A stretch of DNA of 64,000 bases, taken from assembly GCA_946894095.1 (NCBI GenBank), contig OX335655.1:18848001-18912000 (forward strand), given 5' to 3'. This document shows, piece after piece, positions 32,154 through 43,413 of the stretch. Every line of letters starts with the position of its first letter. Position 1 is the stretch's first letter. The stretch is from Incurvaria masculella (lineage: Eukaryota; Arthropoda; Insecta; Lepidoptera; Incurvariidae). The position numbers and the translations under genes were made by a program. A model generated the notes under the pieces. The model made no database searches. It was not told where the DNA came from and was given only the letters and a program-made list of their open reading frames with translations.

Positions 32154-32399
32154 GAGGAAATTAAAACGCATATTGACGATGGAAAGGAACAAAAAACAAA
32201 AGACGTATGCATAGCAGAGGTAAAGTTCAAATTCGGTGCGACACAAACAATTATTGAGCTAAGTGGTGATTTAGAATCTTCGAGAATTGTCATTGAGACT
32301 AACGATTTCGATGAAGTATCGGTTCGTCGTAATAGTTCTGCGGAAAGTGGGTACATAATAAATGGAATGACAGTCGTAAAGATCTCGCTGCAACCCTGA
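32154..32399 (+). CDS. Candidate terminal exon of an unidentified protein
   Basis: An 81-codon open frame with no ATG begins directly after TTGTTTACGTTAG, a credible 3' splice site, and ends at TGA 32397-32399. The product is acidic and soluble-looking, with segments such as IAEVKFKFGATQTIIELSG and RIVIETNDFDEVSVRRN. I do not recognise a family. The upstream in-frame TAG overlaps the proposed acceptor, as expected if this is a real exon boundary. The partner exon is not identified. It could instead be a relic of a mobile-element or host pseudogene. Confidence 0.4.
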   Translation, partial: EEIKTHIDDGKEQKTKDVCIAEVKFKFGATQTIIELSGDLESSRIVIETNDFDEVSVRRNSSAESGYIINGMTVVKISLQP

Positions 32400-33294
32400 A
32401 CGATAATAATTGCAAACACGTACGAATGAGATGTTAAGTTCGTATTAATTGCTGTTGAACACAGACCGAGACACAGACCCAATATTTACGCTTTTATAAT
32501 TAAATTCCATTAACTCCCTTCTGAGGTATTTTCTCCAAATTACGACCTGGGGTCCGTCCACGGAGCATAGAGGGAGAGAGGAGATGTTTTTAACTCATAT
32601 TACTAAGGATCGCAGCTTGACACTGTGCGGGGAAGCGGGGGGAACATAGCTTCATGGTGGGGTCATGCACCGCCCATTTTTGCGAAATCCATCTACCGGA
32701 AGAATCGATATTCTGGTAGCAGCTATTCCGAGAGCTATTCTTAGTGGTTACAAGACTACAACTAGATGGCGCCTTTTAAATTTTACTAAGTGTTTTTTCT
32801 ATAAAAAAAACCTTATAAATTTAAATCTGTACCTTCGCGCGGATTCAAATAATTTTAATTTAAAAATGTCATTAAAATTTGCATCATGAGATCAACATTT
32901 CTTACCGTAAAACGAAAATTATTGCGCGCCATCTATCGGCACATAGCAAGAGCGATACATCGATACAATGCTCGAATATTGACTCAAATTATTAATTATG
33001 CCGTTTTTACTGACAAATAAATCGTGATTCCACCTACAAAATTTAGATTATTTTGTCCTGTTTAATGTTTGCAACATTTTACACAAAATCTCATCGTGTA
33101 ATCGACTGTTCGCTGAAAATTGCGCCGTGGACCCTAATATTGTCCCAGAACTTAACACCGCCAGCGCCACGTCGCGAATGACTAAGCCACGCCTTCTTTA
33201 TCACGTGGACTGTGACGTAGCGACCCACTTGGTGGACACAGACCCAGTTTGCTTAGACCATCTCCTCTTTACCTCTATCCTCCGTGGGTCCGTC
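32400..33294. other. Unassigned stretch
   Basis: No repeat or gene is recognised. AATAAA-like signals near 33016 could serve an upstream exon, but this is weak. Confidence 0.3.
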
Positions 33295-33425
33295 AAACGT
33301 GGTGTGTAGAAGCACCTGGCCAGCCGGCATGGTTTTCGTAGCTCCCCTGAAAGTTCGAAAGCCCATGGGCGTATAGGGCTGACGTAATGCACTTCAGAAA
33401 GAGTAAAAAATAACGAGCGGGACAC
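33295..33425 (+). repeat. Dispersed repeat J, copy 2
   Basis: AGAAGCACCTGGCCAGCCGG and TTTTCGTAGCTCCCCTGAAA match 25493-25540 with scattered differences. Confidence 0.55.
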
Positions 33426-33439
33426 GAACCCATGATTTA

Positions 33440-33780
33440 TTCATATATTTTTTTGTTCTTTCTTTATTTCCTCCATTAGATGTAAATTACACACTCGGAT
33501 TCGTCATTCGGTTCGATTACTTTCTGGCGAAGAAGAGGCGACAAGAAACTTCGTCAGGTTGGTAATTGTATTTTTTTCCATTATACTAGTTTACAGTTAT
33601 TGATTAATTACTACTGCTAATTATAACAAGAACATTATACATACATTGGTGAAGAGGAAGCTTGACTACGATAATGACATCTTATTCTAAATTTTATAGG
33701 AATTATGGTCTAAATTATTCAGGAGTAAAAAGCAATCGTCATTTTTTTATAATTCTGATATAAGTTACCATATCATATTA
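33440..33780 (+). repeat. Dispersed repeat H, copy 2
   Basis: Its left part matches 27165-27300. Its right part (ACATTGGTGAAGAGG, GACATCTTATTCTAAATTTT, ATTATTCAGGAGTAAAAAGC) recurs in reverse at 56285-56480. Confidence 0.55.
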
Positions 33781-33853
33781 TATTCCATCATATCATATCA
33801 GTAAAATGTCCTCGCTCCTTCGAGAATACGGTGTATTGAACTAATGTTATGCC

Positions 33854-33919
33854 AGTAGACGCATGGAGGTGGAAAATATATTTATTGTTATTTATTTATT
33901 CACCTCCATGAGTAGACGC
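33854..33919. mobile_element. 48-base insertion with 9-base target duplication
   Basis: AGTAGACGC is present at 33854-33862 and 33911-33919. The 48 bases between start ATGGAGGTG and end CACCTCCATG, so they have 9-base inverted ends. Related CATGGAGGTGA motifs occur at 44175-44202 (both orientations) and near 56358. Confidence 0.6.
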
Positions 33920-34787
33920 TATTTTAGCCGTCCATACCCAGTGCCATTAACAAACCTATGTATTATTGGTAGTTGTATGTTTTGTTTTTGTTAGTAATGT
34001 TTTAATTTTCTCATTGCATGTAATAATACATATCCTAATAATACGCAGAGACAGTACTAGGACGAAAGCTAACGTCGACGTTGGTGACGCTAAACGTTAT
34101 ATTATTTGGAATGCCTCTCCCGGGTGTCACGTCGCTCGCCGCGACCGCAGCGGGGCGCCACTGGTATGCAGTGTGGCGATGTAATAATAGGAGACAGAAC
34201 GGTGCCAATTACGTCTGGCTTTATATGAGATGCGCAATCTATTGCACTTTCACAGATATACGGTTGATCATTCAGTGGACTAAGATGTGTCAGACATGCC
34301 AGATTTGAGACAGAAAGGCAGACGTACGCTGGACATTAGATTTTATAAAAGTTAGTGATTATATAAAAAATGTGATAGATTGATGAAATGTTGTGATATT
34401 ACCGAATGGCTTTCGATCATCTCTGCCTGCCCCTCCGGGGATTCATGTATATTATGGTTTCAAGTTTAAAACTCTAATTGAGACGTAAAAATATTCTGAA
34501 AACATCGAATTGAACGGACCGGGGTCATTGCTGTCGCAATATTAATTGGTACATCGCAAAAATATCCTCACCTGACAAATTGCCCAGTGCGAAAAAGTTT
34601 CGTGTTTTCATAATTTCCAGTGCAATGTGTTTTGCCCATGCCCACGCGGCGAGACGGTGCGGCGGTGTATCGAATTCGCACACTGGCGCTAAAACGTGGG
34701 GACAAAATTAACTGAGTCTGCCCGTAAAGCGAACTGTTGTCGCGTGCAAAGCAAAGAATATGTAATAAATGCACAAAGGAACTATTT
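33920..34787. other. Unassigned stretch
   Basis: A dispersed-repeat piece lies near 34395-34450 and a CpG-rich patch at 34120-34170. No supported gene. Confidence 0.3.
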
Positions 34788-34972
34788 GAGCGGCTAGTGG
34801 CTCAGGGGCGCGGCGACTTGCTTTGCATGATAGAGGTCATGGGTTCAAATCCCATCGCATTGGATTAAAAGGTGGTTGAAACGGCAATGAAAAGTTTTCC
34901 GTGTTATCCATCCAGTTCACTGTAGCCGTAGTCGTAAAAGGATGGTCCTGGCATGGCACCTAAGCTATAAAC
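34788..34972 (+). mobile_element. tRNA-headed SINE with internal deletion
   Basis: The head through the B box (GGTTCAAATCC) is joined directly to CATCGCATTGGAT of the body, skipping about 130 bases. The body continues to TCCTGGCATGGCACC and then stops. Confidence 0.82.
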
Positions 34973-35021
34973 AGTTTTCTCACAGTTATAAACCGTAAGA
35001 GAAAACCGTTTTGGCAGATAG

Positions 35022-35392
35022 TTATTTTTTTATGTGAATGGACATGGATGGCTAATACCACACCTTCTGTCATGGTATTAGCCTAACACACCACATGGGA
35101 ACTAGGTGCCATGCCAGGACCTTCCTTATATTGCACGGCTACATTAAACTGGGTGGAAAACACGGACAATTTTCATTGCCGCTTCGACCATCGTTCATTC
35201 AATGCGATGGTACCAACCCGGGCGGGATTAACCCTACCACCTAGTAAGTAAGGAAGGGGACCTACAGTTTAACGTGGAATCCGAACCACGGCCAGCCTCT
35301 CAACGGTCGAATGGTCATCCATCCAAGACCAGACCGGACCCAGCGTTGCTCGCCGAAGTGTCGCGCCACTGGGTTATTGAGGCTGACAAAAG
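35022..35392 (-). mobile_element. 5S-headed SINE, head partly deleted
   Basis: In reverse orientation: T-run tail, shared body, then C-box region (GGTC.TCCATCCAAGACC) and CAGCGTTGCT joined to CGCCGAAG. About 18 bases of the 5S-like head are missing relative to 47641-48027. Confidence 0.88.
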
Positions 35393-35462
35393 AGTTAAGA
35401 AAGCAATTAAAAGATACAGTAACATTTAATGTTTAAGGTTGACTGTCTCACTCTGTCTCTGT

Positions 35463-35597
35463 TCACTCAGAGTACGCCACTTGCCACCACTTCCATCTAC
35501 AAAAATCCCAAAGTCACTTTTCGGTTACACCACACAAATATTTAATGTAACCGAAAGTTACTTTTCGGTTTTCAGGTAACTGGCGGTGGTGAAAACA
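35463..35597 (-). mobile_element. MITE T, copy 1
   Basis: A small element with inverted ends around GCCACCACTTCC / GGCGGTGG and repeated GTAACCGAAAG inside. It matches 37436-37552 in reverse. Confidence 0.65.
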
Positions 35598-35616
35598 GGA
35601 GTTAGTGGGCTCTATT

Positions 35617-36166
35617 TTAAGGTGGCCCAACCCGGCGGCCTCAACTCATTTGCGGGCACGGTACAAAACCGTGCTGTTGCGCTCTGGGACCTTCTCTGTT
35701 TCTAAGAATAAGACAGCCTCCGTTATGAGGAAGATGCAACCTGTCCATAAAAAAGACAATGTGCATAGTGTATGATTTGGTAAGATTTACGAAAATTTTA
35801 ATTTCAAAACGACTTATAGCTAAAAGTAAACCACGACCGCTGTAGTCAAAAATCTAACAAAAACCAAATAGATTATAAATCTTGATTAAACAAGCTATGT
35901 CTGATGACTAATCTTTTTAAGATGTTCTTACTTTATCATTGCGTAATCCACCTCCAAAGTAATTGTATAAAACGCGCGAAAAATCCGAACTTTCGGACGT
36001 TATAACTTGGAAACCAAACACAATTTTACAATGCCAATGGTCATCAGACATCTAGTTCAATCAAATAAAGCTATATTGAGCAAAATTTTGGATCTCTGAC
36101 AAGAAATATAGGCGTGATCTTCTTTCCCCTTTTGTATGGGGAAATGAGCGGGTTGGGCCACCTTAA
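35617..36166 (+). mobile_element. TTAA MITE C, copy 4
   Basis: A 542-base element at 35621-36162, with intact terminal inverted repeats and flanking TTAA. Very close to copy 1. Confidence 0.9.
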
Positions 36167-37435
36167 CCTCGCGATACGGTTCTTATGATCGGAATAATAG
36201 TTAGATTCAGTTTTTTTTTTTCGTTGTCTTCATAAAATCATAAGGTCCCAAACCCAGAACACCCAAAAGTATGTATTTTCGTGTACATTACATAATGCAT
36301 GTCATCTAACCTAACCTAACCTAATAAGTCGAAAAGGCAGAAGGCCCAAAACTCAGAGCATCCAAAAGTGTTTTGGACGGTATGGGTTTTGGATCAGACC
36401 ATTGAGATGCTATATTCACCCACCCCTCAGATGGAGCGGCACGAAGGTACGTACCAATTAATACCACATTCCCAGCAATGCGGACAAGTACATCAATCAG
36501 CTGCGAATCCAGAGCGAGCAAGAGATGCAGCGAGGCATATTTCAAGCGAATTGGAAGACATCCATTAGGTCTCGGAGGTCGGAGCAGAGGTCAAGTCGTC
36601 GCCAGTTCAAAGTTGAAGACCAATATTTCCAATCGCAGAGTATACCCCGTCTTCTGAACTCAAAGAAACAGATTCAAGACCCGTCGTTGTCTGCTGCGAG
36701 ATGTAGATGAAACCCTAGGAATATGAACTAGGTGTTTTTCTACAGAATTATAACAACGTATTCTGGGGGTCCATGCAGGGCAAGAGTGAGTTCGAATTCG
36801 TCACTCTATATCAACTCACTTTTTTAAATAGTAAATGTATCCACACTTCTTGAACATCATTACAGTTAGGTAAAAATCTGGTCTGTCCCGTAAATACGTT
36901 TGAAGTATAAATAACGGTTCCGTTATTTAAATAATAATATATTTTCCAGCTATTTTTAGGTTAACTCACTCCAGAACTCGAACTCACTCTTACCTGAATG
37001 GGCCCCCTGGTATCCAAATCAAAATAATATTGCCAGCATTGATATAATGTTCGCAAGGGAAAGTTTTATGTATTACCTTGACATTTCTTAACTCTGTGTC
37101 TGTCTTTCTGTGTGTCTGTCCGTACAACTTGTGAGCCACGCTTCTTTCAATTTATTTGCGACCCACCTTTGATGTAGGTTGGAAGTGCGTTAAGCTTTAT
37201 TGTACTCATATATTACGGATTTACCATAACCAAAATTATTTGAGGAGAGGACAGTAAGGGTAAATAGTGGAGAAGTCCGGAATAAATCGGCAACTTGATC
37301 GCGAGTATCTGTAGATAAGAAGTATTGTAATTCGTTCGTTATGAGCAGAAACATACAAGGGCTGAACATAATCGTCAGTCCTTGCACGTTTTAACGGGTA
37401 CAGGTACTTCCTTTTTTTGGCATGACTATCCCCTG
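36167..37435. other. Unassigned stretch with a short telomere-like run
   Basis: CTAACCTAACCTAACCTAA lies at 36307-36325. A moderately open region at 36330-36710 (frames with KVEDQYFQSQSIPRLLN, for example) may be an old exon or pseudogene, but I recognise no family. The remainder is non-coding. Confidence 0.3.
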
Positions 37436-37552
37436 ATTTCACCACCTCCAGCTACCTGAAATCCGATAGTTAACTTTCAGTTACATTGCATTTTTGTATG
37501 ATGTAACCGAAAGATAACTTTGGGATTTTTGTAACTGGAGGTGGTGTAACCG
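37436..37552 (+). mobile_element. MITE T, copy 2
   Basis: Inverted ends CACCACCTCCAG.TAC and GTAACTGGAGGTGGTG enclose about 85 bases. Confidence 0.7.
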
Positions 37553-37672
37553 GGCGTGTAACACATTGATTTGAGGTTAATAAGCGACATTTTCATGAGA
37601 AACATTTCAATTAATTTAGAAAGTCAGACTAAAAGCATCTGCTAAGGAATGTAATAATAACCATGGCTGTCA

Positions 37673-38085
37673 TGTTTGAGCGGATCGTAGCCTAGTGGCG
37701 CGGCGACTGGCCTAGCGTACCCGAGGCCTGGGTTCAATTCCGACATGCACCACTGTCTTTCTCTTTCAGAGTTCGATAAGTGCATTTCTTCACGAATGCG
37801 AGCTGCTCCATGGTTCGGAATCCATGTAAAACTGTACTTCCTCTTCCTCTACTAGGTGGCAGGGTTCAAGCCCGCACGGGTTGGCACCATCGCATTGGAT
37901 GAAAAGATGGTCGAAGCGGCAATGAAAAATTGTCCGTGTTTTCCATCCAATTCAATGTAGCCGTGCGCATAAAGGGTCCTAATTCCATCTATCACCTAAT
38001 TCCTTCGGGAATGCGGTGTATTGGGCTAATATCATAACGGTAGTTGTGTGGTATTAGCCCTGCAAGTCAGGTCGCATAAAAAAAA
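37673..38085 (+). mobile_element. tRNA-headed SINE, near-complete
   Basis: A box TAGCCTAGTGG and B box GGTTCAATTCC are present. The body and A-rich tail are intact except for a small change near 37978. Confidence 0.9.
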
Positions 38086-38512
38086 AGATGTCAAATTAAT
38101 ATTTCAGCATATTTGTACAAAATATGTTTAAAAATACAAGCATAGATGAATGAAGACCTAGATTTTTCACTAATAGTGCACTGCACGGATACACGTTTAC
38201 GGCAATGGAAATAGGATGGCACCACTGTAAAAACATAGGATTTATTCTTAGATTAATAATACAATTTTATTTCAAAATTGTAAAATAAACAATTTTGCAT
38301 CGATACACACATTTTTTAAAAACCCATAAAAGAGTGAACCTGACAGATGCGCCATCTCTTGGTACAAACACTCTTTTTGTTGTGATCGATTGAATAAAAG
38401 TTACCATCTTAGTTACACGTTTATTGCAATAGAGGGCCGGCATACTCAACACATATTGTATGAAACAATGGCGGTGACCCATCTAATTACGCCAGTAAGT
38501 AATTATTAATAT
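38086..38512. other. AT-rich stretch
   Basis: No gene is recognised. The sequence ends just before the decayed frame at 38513. Confidence 0.35.
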
Positions 38513-38929
38513 ATGCTACAAGGTCTACCATATAAACACCTTCCAGACAATCTGAACAGAATCAATCCGTCGCATTGGTCATACACAAAATATGTTGTCC
38601 GGCTGTGTCCACCGAGAGGTTATCAGCCACTAAACCGGATTAATTTCGTTAATATAATTGCGCAATCCGGCCTTAATCTAAACTCGATTTAAGACCATAT
38701 AGTCAGAACGCTTGACAAAATTTATCAGGAATGCGGTTTCAAGGACATTCTCACGGCCACCATATCCGACGCGGTCAAACCTAAAGCCATAAACGTGTTT
38801 ATACCGCGGTCGTCGTCGGTGCTGGATACGATGATCGACTAATTCAATAACGGATGGATAGACGTTAACTCGACGTGGCGAGCTGACCAGCCAGTCAGCG
38901 AAAAGACGACTCTCAGTAGACTATTGTAG
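38513..38929 (+). pseudogene. Decayed ORF of unknown family, 138 codons with two stops
   Basis: From ATG 38513 to TAG 38927, one frame is open except for two TAA codons. Its composition is protein-like: RINPSHWSYTKYVVRLC, RTLDKIYQECGFKDILTA, FIPRSSSVLDTMI. Such a frame is unlikely by chance in AT-rich DNA. I cannot assign it to a family. A fragment of a viral, Maverick-like or other mobile-element gene, or of a host pseudogene, are all possible. No neighbouring feature helps to decide. Confidence 0.5.
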
Positions 38930-39068
38930 TAAAATTGATTGTAGCTATCCCCGTTAGGTGTTCTTAAGTATTCAGGCTCATTTCTGACAAGGACTTACAA
39001 AGAAGTCAGGATAAAAACTCAATCCAAAAAGATAAGTGCGTGTAATTTCTCCAGCTTTCCTAACAAAA
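38930..39068. other. Short unassigned stretch
   Basis: Nothing is recognised between the decayed frame and the family A copy. Confidence 0.3.
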
Positions 39069-39326
39069 AAAAAACCAGACAAGTGCAAGTCGGGCTCGTA
39101 CATAAAAAAAACACGTTTTTTGTATGGTACGCGCCTTAATTTTTGATTATTTTTAAATTTTACTCATTTCTTGTTATAGCGGCAAAATAAATATACACTG
39201 TGAAAATGTCAGATGTCTATCTATTACGGCTAATGAGATACAGCCCTGTGACAGACGGACGAACGGACAGCGGAGGCATGGTAATAGGGTTCCGTTGGCA
39301 TCCTTTGGGTAGGGAACCCTAAAAAG
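39069..39326 (-). mobile_element. Family A copy, short microsatellite
   Basis: From CCAGACAAGTGCAAGTCGGG to GGGAACCCTAAAAA, with only two to three GGAC units. Its outer TGGTACGGAACCC segment is partly deleted. Confidence 0.8.
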
Positions 39327-39486
39327 CGACTACTGACTGTGTCATAGATTTGAAAATACGAGTGACAGATTATGAGATCCAAGCCATGACAAACCGTCTA
39401 GCTAAAGTGATTCAATTATTAATTCGTAGATCTTTTCACGGCCGTACTGACTCAATGATGACCAAAATCTTGCCAAGTGTTGTGTG

Positions 39487-39652
39487 CGCGATTGCCGGAA
39501 AAGAGGGCTGAGTTGATCAATGTTCAAACACGTCACTTTAAGTGAACCGCATGAATTTCCTTCTAGAATTTCCTTCTAACTGTCCTTACAAAGTGACGTG
39601 TTTAATCATACGTTGACGTTGATTTTTATTGTTTGTCCTTTCGTGCACTCGG
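39487..39652 (+). mobile_element. MITE L, copy 1
   Basis: GTTCAAACACGTCACTTTAA and AAAGTGACGTGTTTAATCAT form an inverted core, and the ends read GCTGAGTTGATC and CTTTCGTGCACTCGG. Two further copies are at 51425-51567 and 58734-58885. Confidence 0.75.
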
Positions 39653-39655
39653 CTT

Positions 39656-40564
39656 TATTGTTTCTAAACAGAATTGAGTTCAAACAGAACTTCCACAAGG
39701 AAAACTTTCGGCCCAAAAGCTTTTATTGGTTTGGGTTTGTCCACCGCAACGCGTTACCGAAATAAATAATATTTCCTCAATATTGAGCACGACTCATTTT
39801 GTTGATCATTGCAATCAGGGTTTTAAAGACCAGGTTAAGGTGAAAAGTAGCTGAACTTATCACTCTACAACGAATGAATTGTGTTCTCATAAACATAAAC
39901 GGTTACGACGACAGAACCCAAGTGTGACGAAAAACAGTCCGTTTTCCCCACAGTATTCCCCGACTTCCCTCAAATGTAATCCCACTGCTCACCCCTTAAG
40001 GCATGGGTTATGGGAAGAATCAAGCTATACGCAGATGCAAACGGCATCAAAATCGGCTATACGGTTCTCAAGTTACAAGCAGGTTGGTGTCTACCAATCC
40101 TTGTACTCATGGAACGAGCACGAGTGCAATTCACAGATGTAAGTTAATCGTTTACGTTTCGCTTTCATCGCAGATAATTTTACGGTAAATCATCGCACTC
40201 TAATTAGAAGTATTAGAAAGGGACACCTCGAGTGAAAAAAATGCACGCAAGTAGCTAAGTATGATAAAAAAGTGTAAGTATTCAACGGTAAGTCACGGGT
40301 GACTGTGAATCACTGGCGAATGTAATTAACAAGATTAAACCCACTGAAAAGACAGACAAAGAGACTCACAGACCGATGACAGACATGGTGGGGACTGGAC
40401 TGCTCCAATTGGCAACATGTTAGTTGGCGGGGATAGTATTTGCAAATGAATTAATATTTGTCATTAACTTGTGCATACGGCATGAACAGTTGACTTTCAT
40501 GAATTCATGTTAATTTAGTGTTTTAAAAAACAATTGACAAACGCTTTTGTAATTTTAGGCTAAG
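39656..40564. other. Unassigned stretch
   Basis: Short overlapping frames at 39879-40188 have no domain. No gene is supported. Confidence 0.3.
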
Positions 40565-40690
40565 TGGACGTTGAAAAAAAAACAGAGGAGTTTCTTGCCA
40601 GTTCTTTTTCGCTGTGTTTTGTTTTGCTGAACAACTAGCTTATGTTAAAATGATAAAATATGAAAAATCCGCGAGCAGTCTATCGATGAT
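40565..40690 (-). repeat. Partner of dispersed repeat at 17946-18180
   Basis: GGAGTTTCTTGCCAGTTCTT and GTGTTTTGTTTTGC, followed by a TATTTTATC-like segment, are the reverse of 17975-18045. Confidence 0.5.
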
Positions 40691-40701
40691 GAATAAACAA
40701 A

Positions 40702-41036
40702 AATCGGCCAAGTGCGAGTCGGACTCGCACACGAAGGGTTCCGTACCATCGTACAAGATTGAACACAAAGAAATCACGTTTTTTGTGTGAGCCCCCCCCC
40801 CCCTCTTTAATTTTGATTATTTGACCTATTTGTTGTTATAGCAGCAAAATAAATACACACTCTGTGAAAATATCAGCTGCCTACCTATTAAGGTTCATGA
40901 GATACAGCCCTGTGACAGACGGACGGACGGACGGACGGACGGACGGACGGACGGACGGACGGACGGACGGACGGACGGACAGCGGAGGCTTAGTAATAGG
41001 GTTACGTTTTTACCCTTCGGGTACGGAACCCTAATA
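40702..41036 (-). mobile_element. Family A copy with long (GGAC)n tract
   Basis: A complete reverse copy from CGGCCAAGTGCGAGTCGGAC to GGTACGGAACCCTAA. The GGAC tract spans 40916-40980, about 16 units, and is the longest in this window. A 14-base C run lies at 40792-40805. Confidence 0.88.
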
Positions 41037-41528
41037 AAAACAAGGATTTTATAAAATTTAGTGATATTTTAAGACTTCACATTATTCGGCAGCACGGCAA
41101 CTCTATCACACTAAACAGCATTTGTCGCGTGATCTGATTTACAGCTTGTAATAACATTAACCCTCTGTACAGCGGTGAAAGCTTAACAACCCCGAAAGGA
41201 GGCTGAAATATTTAAGGTGGCTTTCTCAGGTATTGCATAAAAAGCTCAATTTTCCAATACAATTTTTCACGAATAAATGTATTTGCACTGTTATTTAAAA
41301 GCTCAGATTTCCAATTCTGCTTTTAAGAAAACATGTATTTGCATTGTTATAAAACATAGATATTCCAAATCGCGTTCCCCTCAAGTAATATCGAACGATA
41401 AGAAAATAAAAAATACGTTTGTTTTTAGTTCTTTTGGGAACATACAGTTATACAGTGTATAGTATATTGATGAGTACAGCTAATGTTATGCAAAATATTT
41501 CACGAATTCTATACAATTTTAGGCAAGG
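41037..41528. other. AT-rich stretch
   Basis: ATGTATTTGCA.TGTTAT is partly repeated at 41276 and 41333. No gene is seen. Confidence 0.35.
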
Positions 41529-41785
41529 AATTGAGCGACTCCTAGTTCAAGGCGCGGGGTCTGGCTTTCCATAAATTCTAACTGTTCCATGGTTCGGAAT
41601 CCATGTAAATCTGCAGTTAAATTGCCAGTGCGGCAATTAAACATTGTCCGTGTTGTCCATGCAGTTCAATTTAGCCGTGCTCATAAAGGGAAGGTCCTGG
41701 CATGGTACCTTCGGGAATGTGGTGTGTTAGGCTTGCGTCATGACTGTGGGTTCGGTATAAGCCATCCATGACTTTACATTAAGAA
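41529..41785 (+). mobile_element. tRNA-headed SINE, internally deleted and diverged
   Basis: A degraded head (TTGAGCGACTCCTAG...) leads to GTTCCATGGTTCGGAATCC and then, after a gap, to GTCCATGCAGTTCAAT and the tail GCCATCCATG. Confidence 0.75.
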
Positions 41786-41790
41786 AAAAT

Positions 41791-42129
41791 ATATATTTAA
41801 AGAACATTCTTTAAATATATAATTTCATTCATCGTCAGAAAGGCACCTTAAGCTAAACATGCTACGGCAATGTTAGCTGAAAGCTAAAAGCCTTCCTAAA
41901 AGGGGCACCATACGCAGTACAGTTGTATACTATATTAAGTACTCAGATATTACAATGAACTGGAAAAACCGATAAAATACAAATGTACCGATGCTTTGAA
42001 AACAAGTTTGGTAACGCAAACACGTTCAGTCGTATTCAGAGTGAACCTGTCAAAACTAAGTACGAGATTGGCACCGGACTAACCATACAAAACCGGTTTA
42101 GTCCGGCATTAATCCGCGCACTGAGTGGT
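41791..42129. other. Unassigned stretch
   Basis: ACCGGACTAACCATACAAAA and a nearby reverse-like TTTAGTCCGGCATTAA suggest a small inverted structure near 42075-42115. No gene. Confidence 0.3.
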
Positions 42130-42455
42130 CAGTCCGAGTTCTCACCTAAATTGGCGTTTACGGCAAACCGATCGACTGGCGTTTTCTCCAAACTCCATAC
42201 AAGTTTTTACTAGATATTCTGTGGTTTTAACTTCTTCAAGCTGTCAAAGTCAAACGCGGACTTCCGATTTGTATGAAAACGCGGAGTGGACGTAAACGGC
42301 AACGTCGACGTATTTACGGCAACGTTGAGTAAGCTGTCAAATCAAGCTCGGACTCGCAAATGTTAGTTCGCTTAACGCCCACTGCGCGCGCTCTTCAATT
42401 TCTCCATACATTTGAAAACGCCAGTCGATCGGTTTGCCGTAACGCCAAGGCTCTG
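42130..42455 (-). mobile_element. MITE K, copy 2
   Basis: It starts GAGTTCTCACCTAAATTGG. Its ends carry CCGATCGACTGGCG and the reverse CGCCAGTCGATCGG. The interior is in the opposite sense to copy 1. The right end is truncated after GTAACGCCAAGG. Confidence 0.8.
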
Positions 42456-42864
42456 AACTACATAAGTTCGCCAACTCTGAATACGACACAGACTGAGTTT
42501 ATCGACGTCCAATGCTATGTTGTGGCTGTAGATAAAATACAAACTGAAAACCCTTGGCTTCACCCGCGTGAATATCCGACAAAAGACTAAGTTGAAAAAT
42601 AGCCGACAAAAACTTCAAGCTCAGTTTAATGTACACGTAGATACAAACCCCATTCAAATTGGATTAGTGGTTCTCAATCTTTATTATATATAATATAGGA
42701 TAGACAGGCAGACGCTAGTTAGTGAAAAGTTCCAATATATTAAGGAAAGTATGATTATTTTTACTTAATAGTTATTTTTGAGAACATTTCAATCCATTTA
42801 AAGAATCATTGTCTATATTAATAAATGTACAGTCTATATTAATATCTCTATAATAAATTATTAC
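42456..42864. other. AT-rich stretch
   Basis: Nothing is recognised. Confidence 0.35.
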
Positions 42865-43413
42865 TTAAGGTGGCCCATCCCGCTCATCTCCCCATACAAA
42901 AGGGGAAAGAAGATCACCCCCATATGTCTTGCCAGAGATCCAAAATTTTGCTCAAAATAGCTTTATTTGATCGAACTAGATGTCTGATGACCACTGGCAT
43001 TGTAAAATTGTGTTTGGTTTCTAAGTTATAAGGTCCGAAAGTTCGAATTTTTCGCGCGTTTTATACAATAACTTTGGAGGTGGATTACGCAATGATAATT
43101 AAGAACATCTTAAAAAGATTAGTCATCAGACATAGCTTATTTAATCAAGATTTATAATCTATTTGGTTTTTGTTAGATTTTTTACTACAGAGGTCGTGGT
43201 TTACTTTTAGCTATAAGTCGTTTTGAAATTAAAATTTTCGTAAATATTACCAAATCATACACTATGCACATTGTTTTTTTTGTGGACATGTTGCATCTTC
43301 CTCATCAGGGAGCCTGTCTTATTCTTTGAAACATAGAAGGTCCCAGAGCGCAACAGCAGGGTTTTTTACCGTGCCCACGAATGAGTTAGGCCCGCCGGGT
43401 TGGGCCACCTTAA
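42865..43413 (-). mobile_element. TTAA MITE C, copy 5 (inverse orientation)
   Basis: A 541-base element at 42869-43409 with TTAA on both sides and intact inverted ends. It is inverse to copies 1, 2 and 4. Confidence 0.9.

Noticed and set aside
32150..32482. 110-codon minus-strand ORF
   Set aside because: It is the antisense shadow of the better frame at 32154-32399, with Ser/Ile/Cys-rich text typical of shadows.
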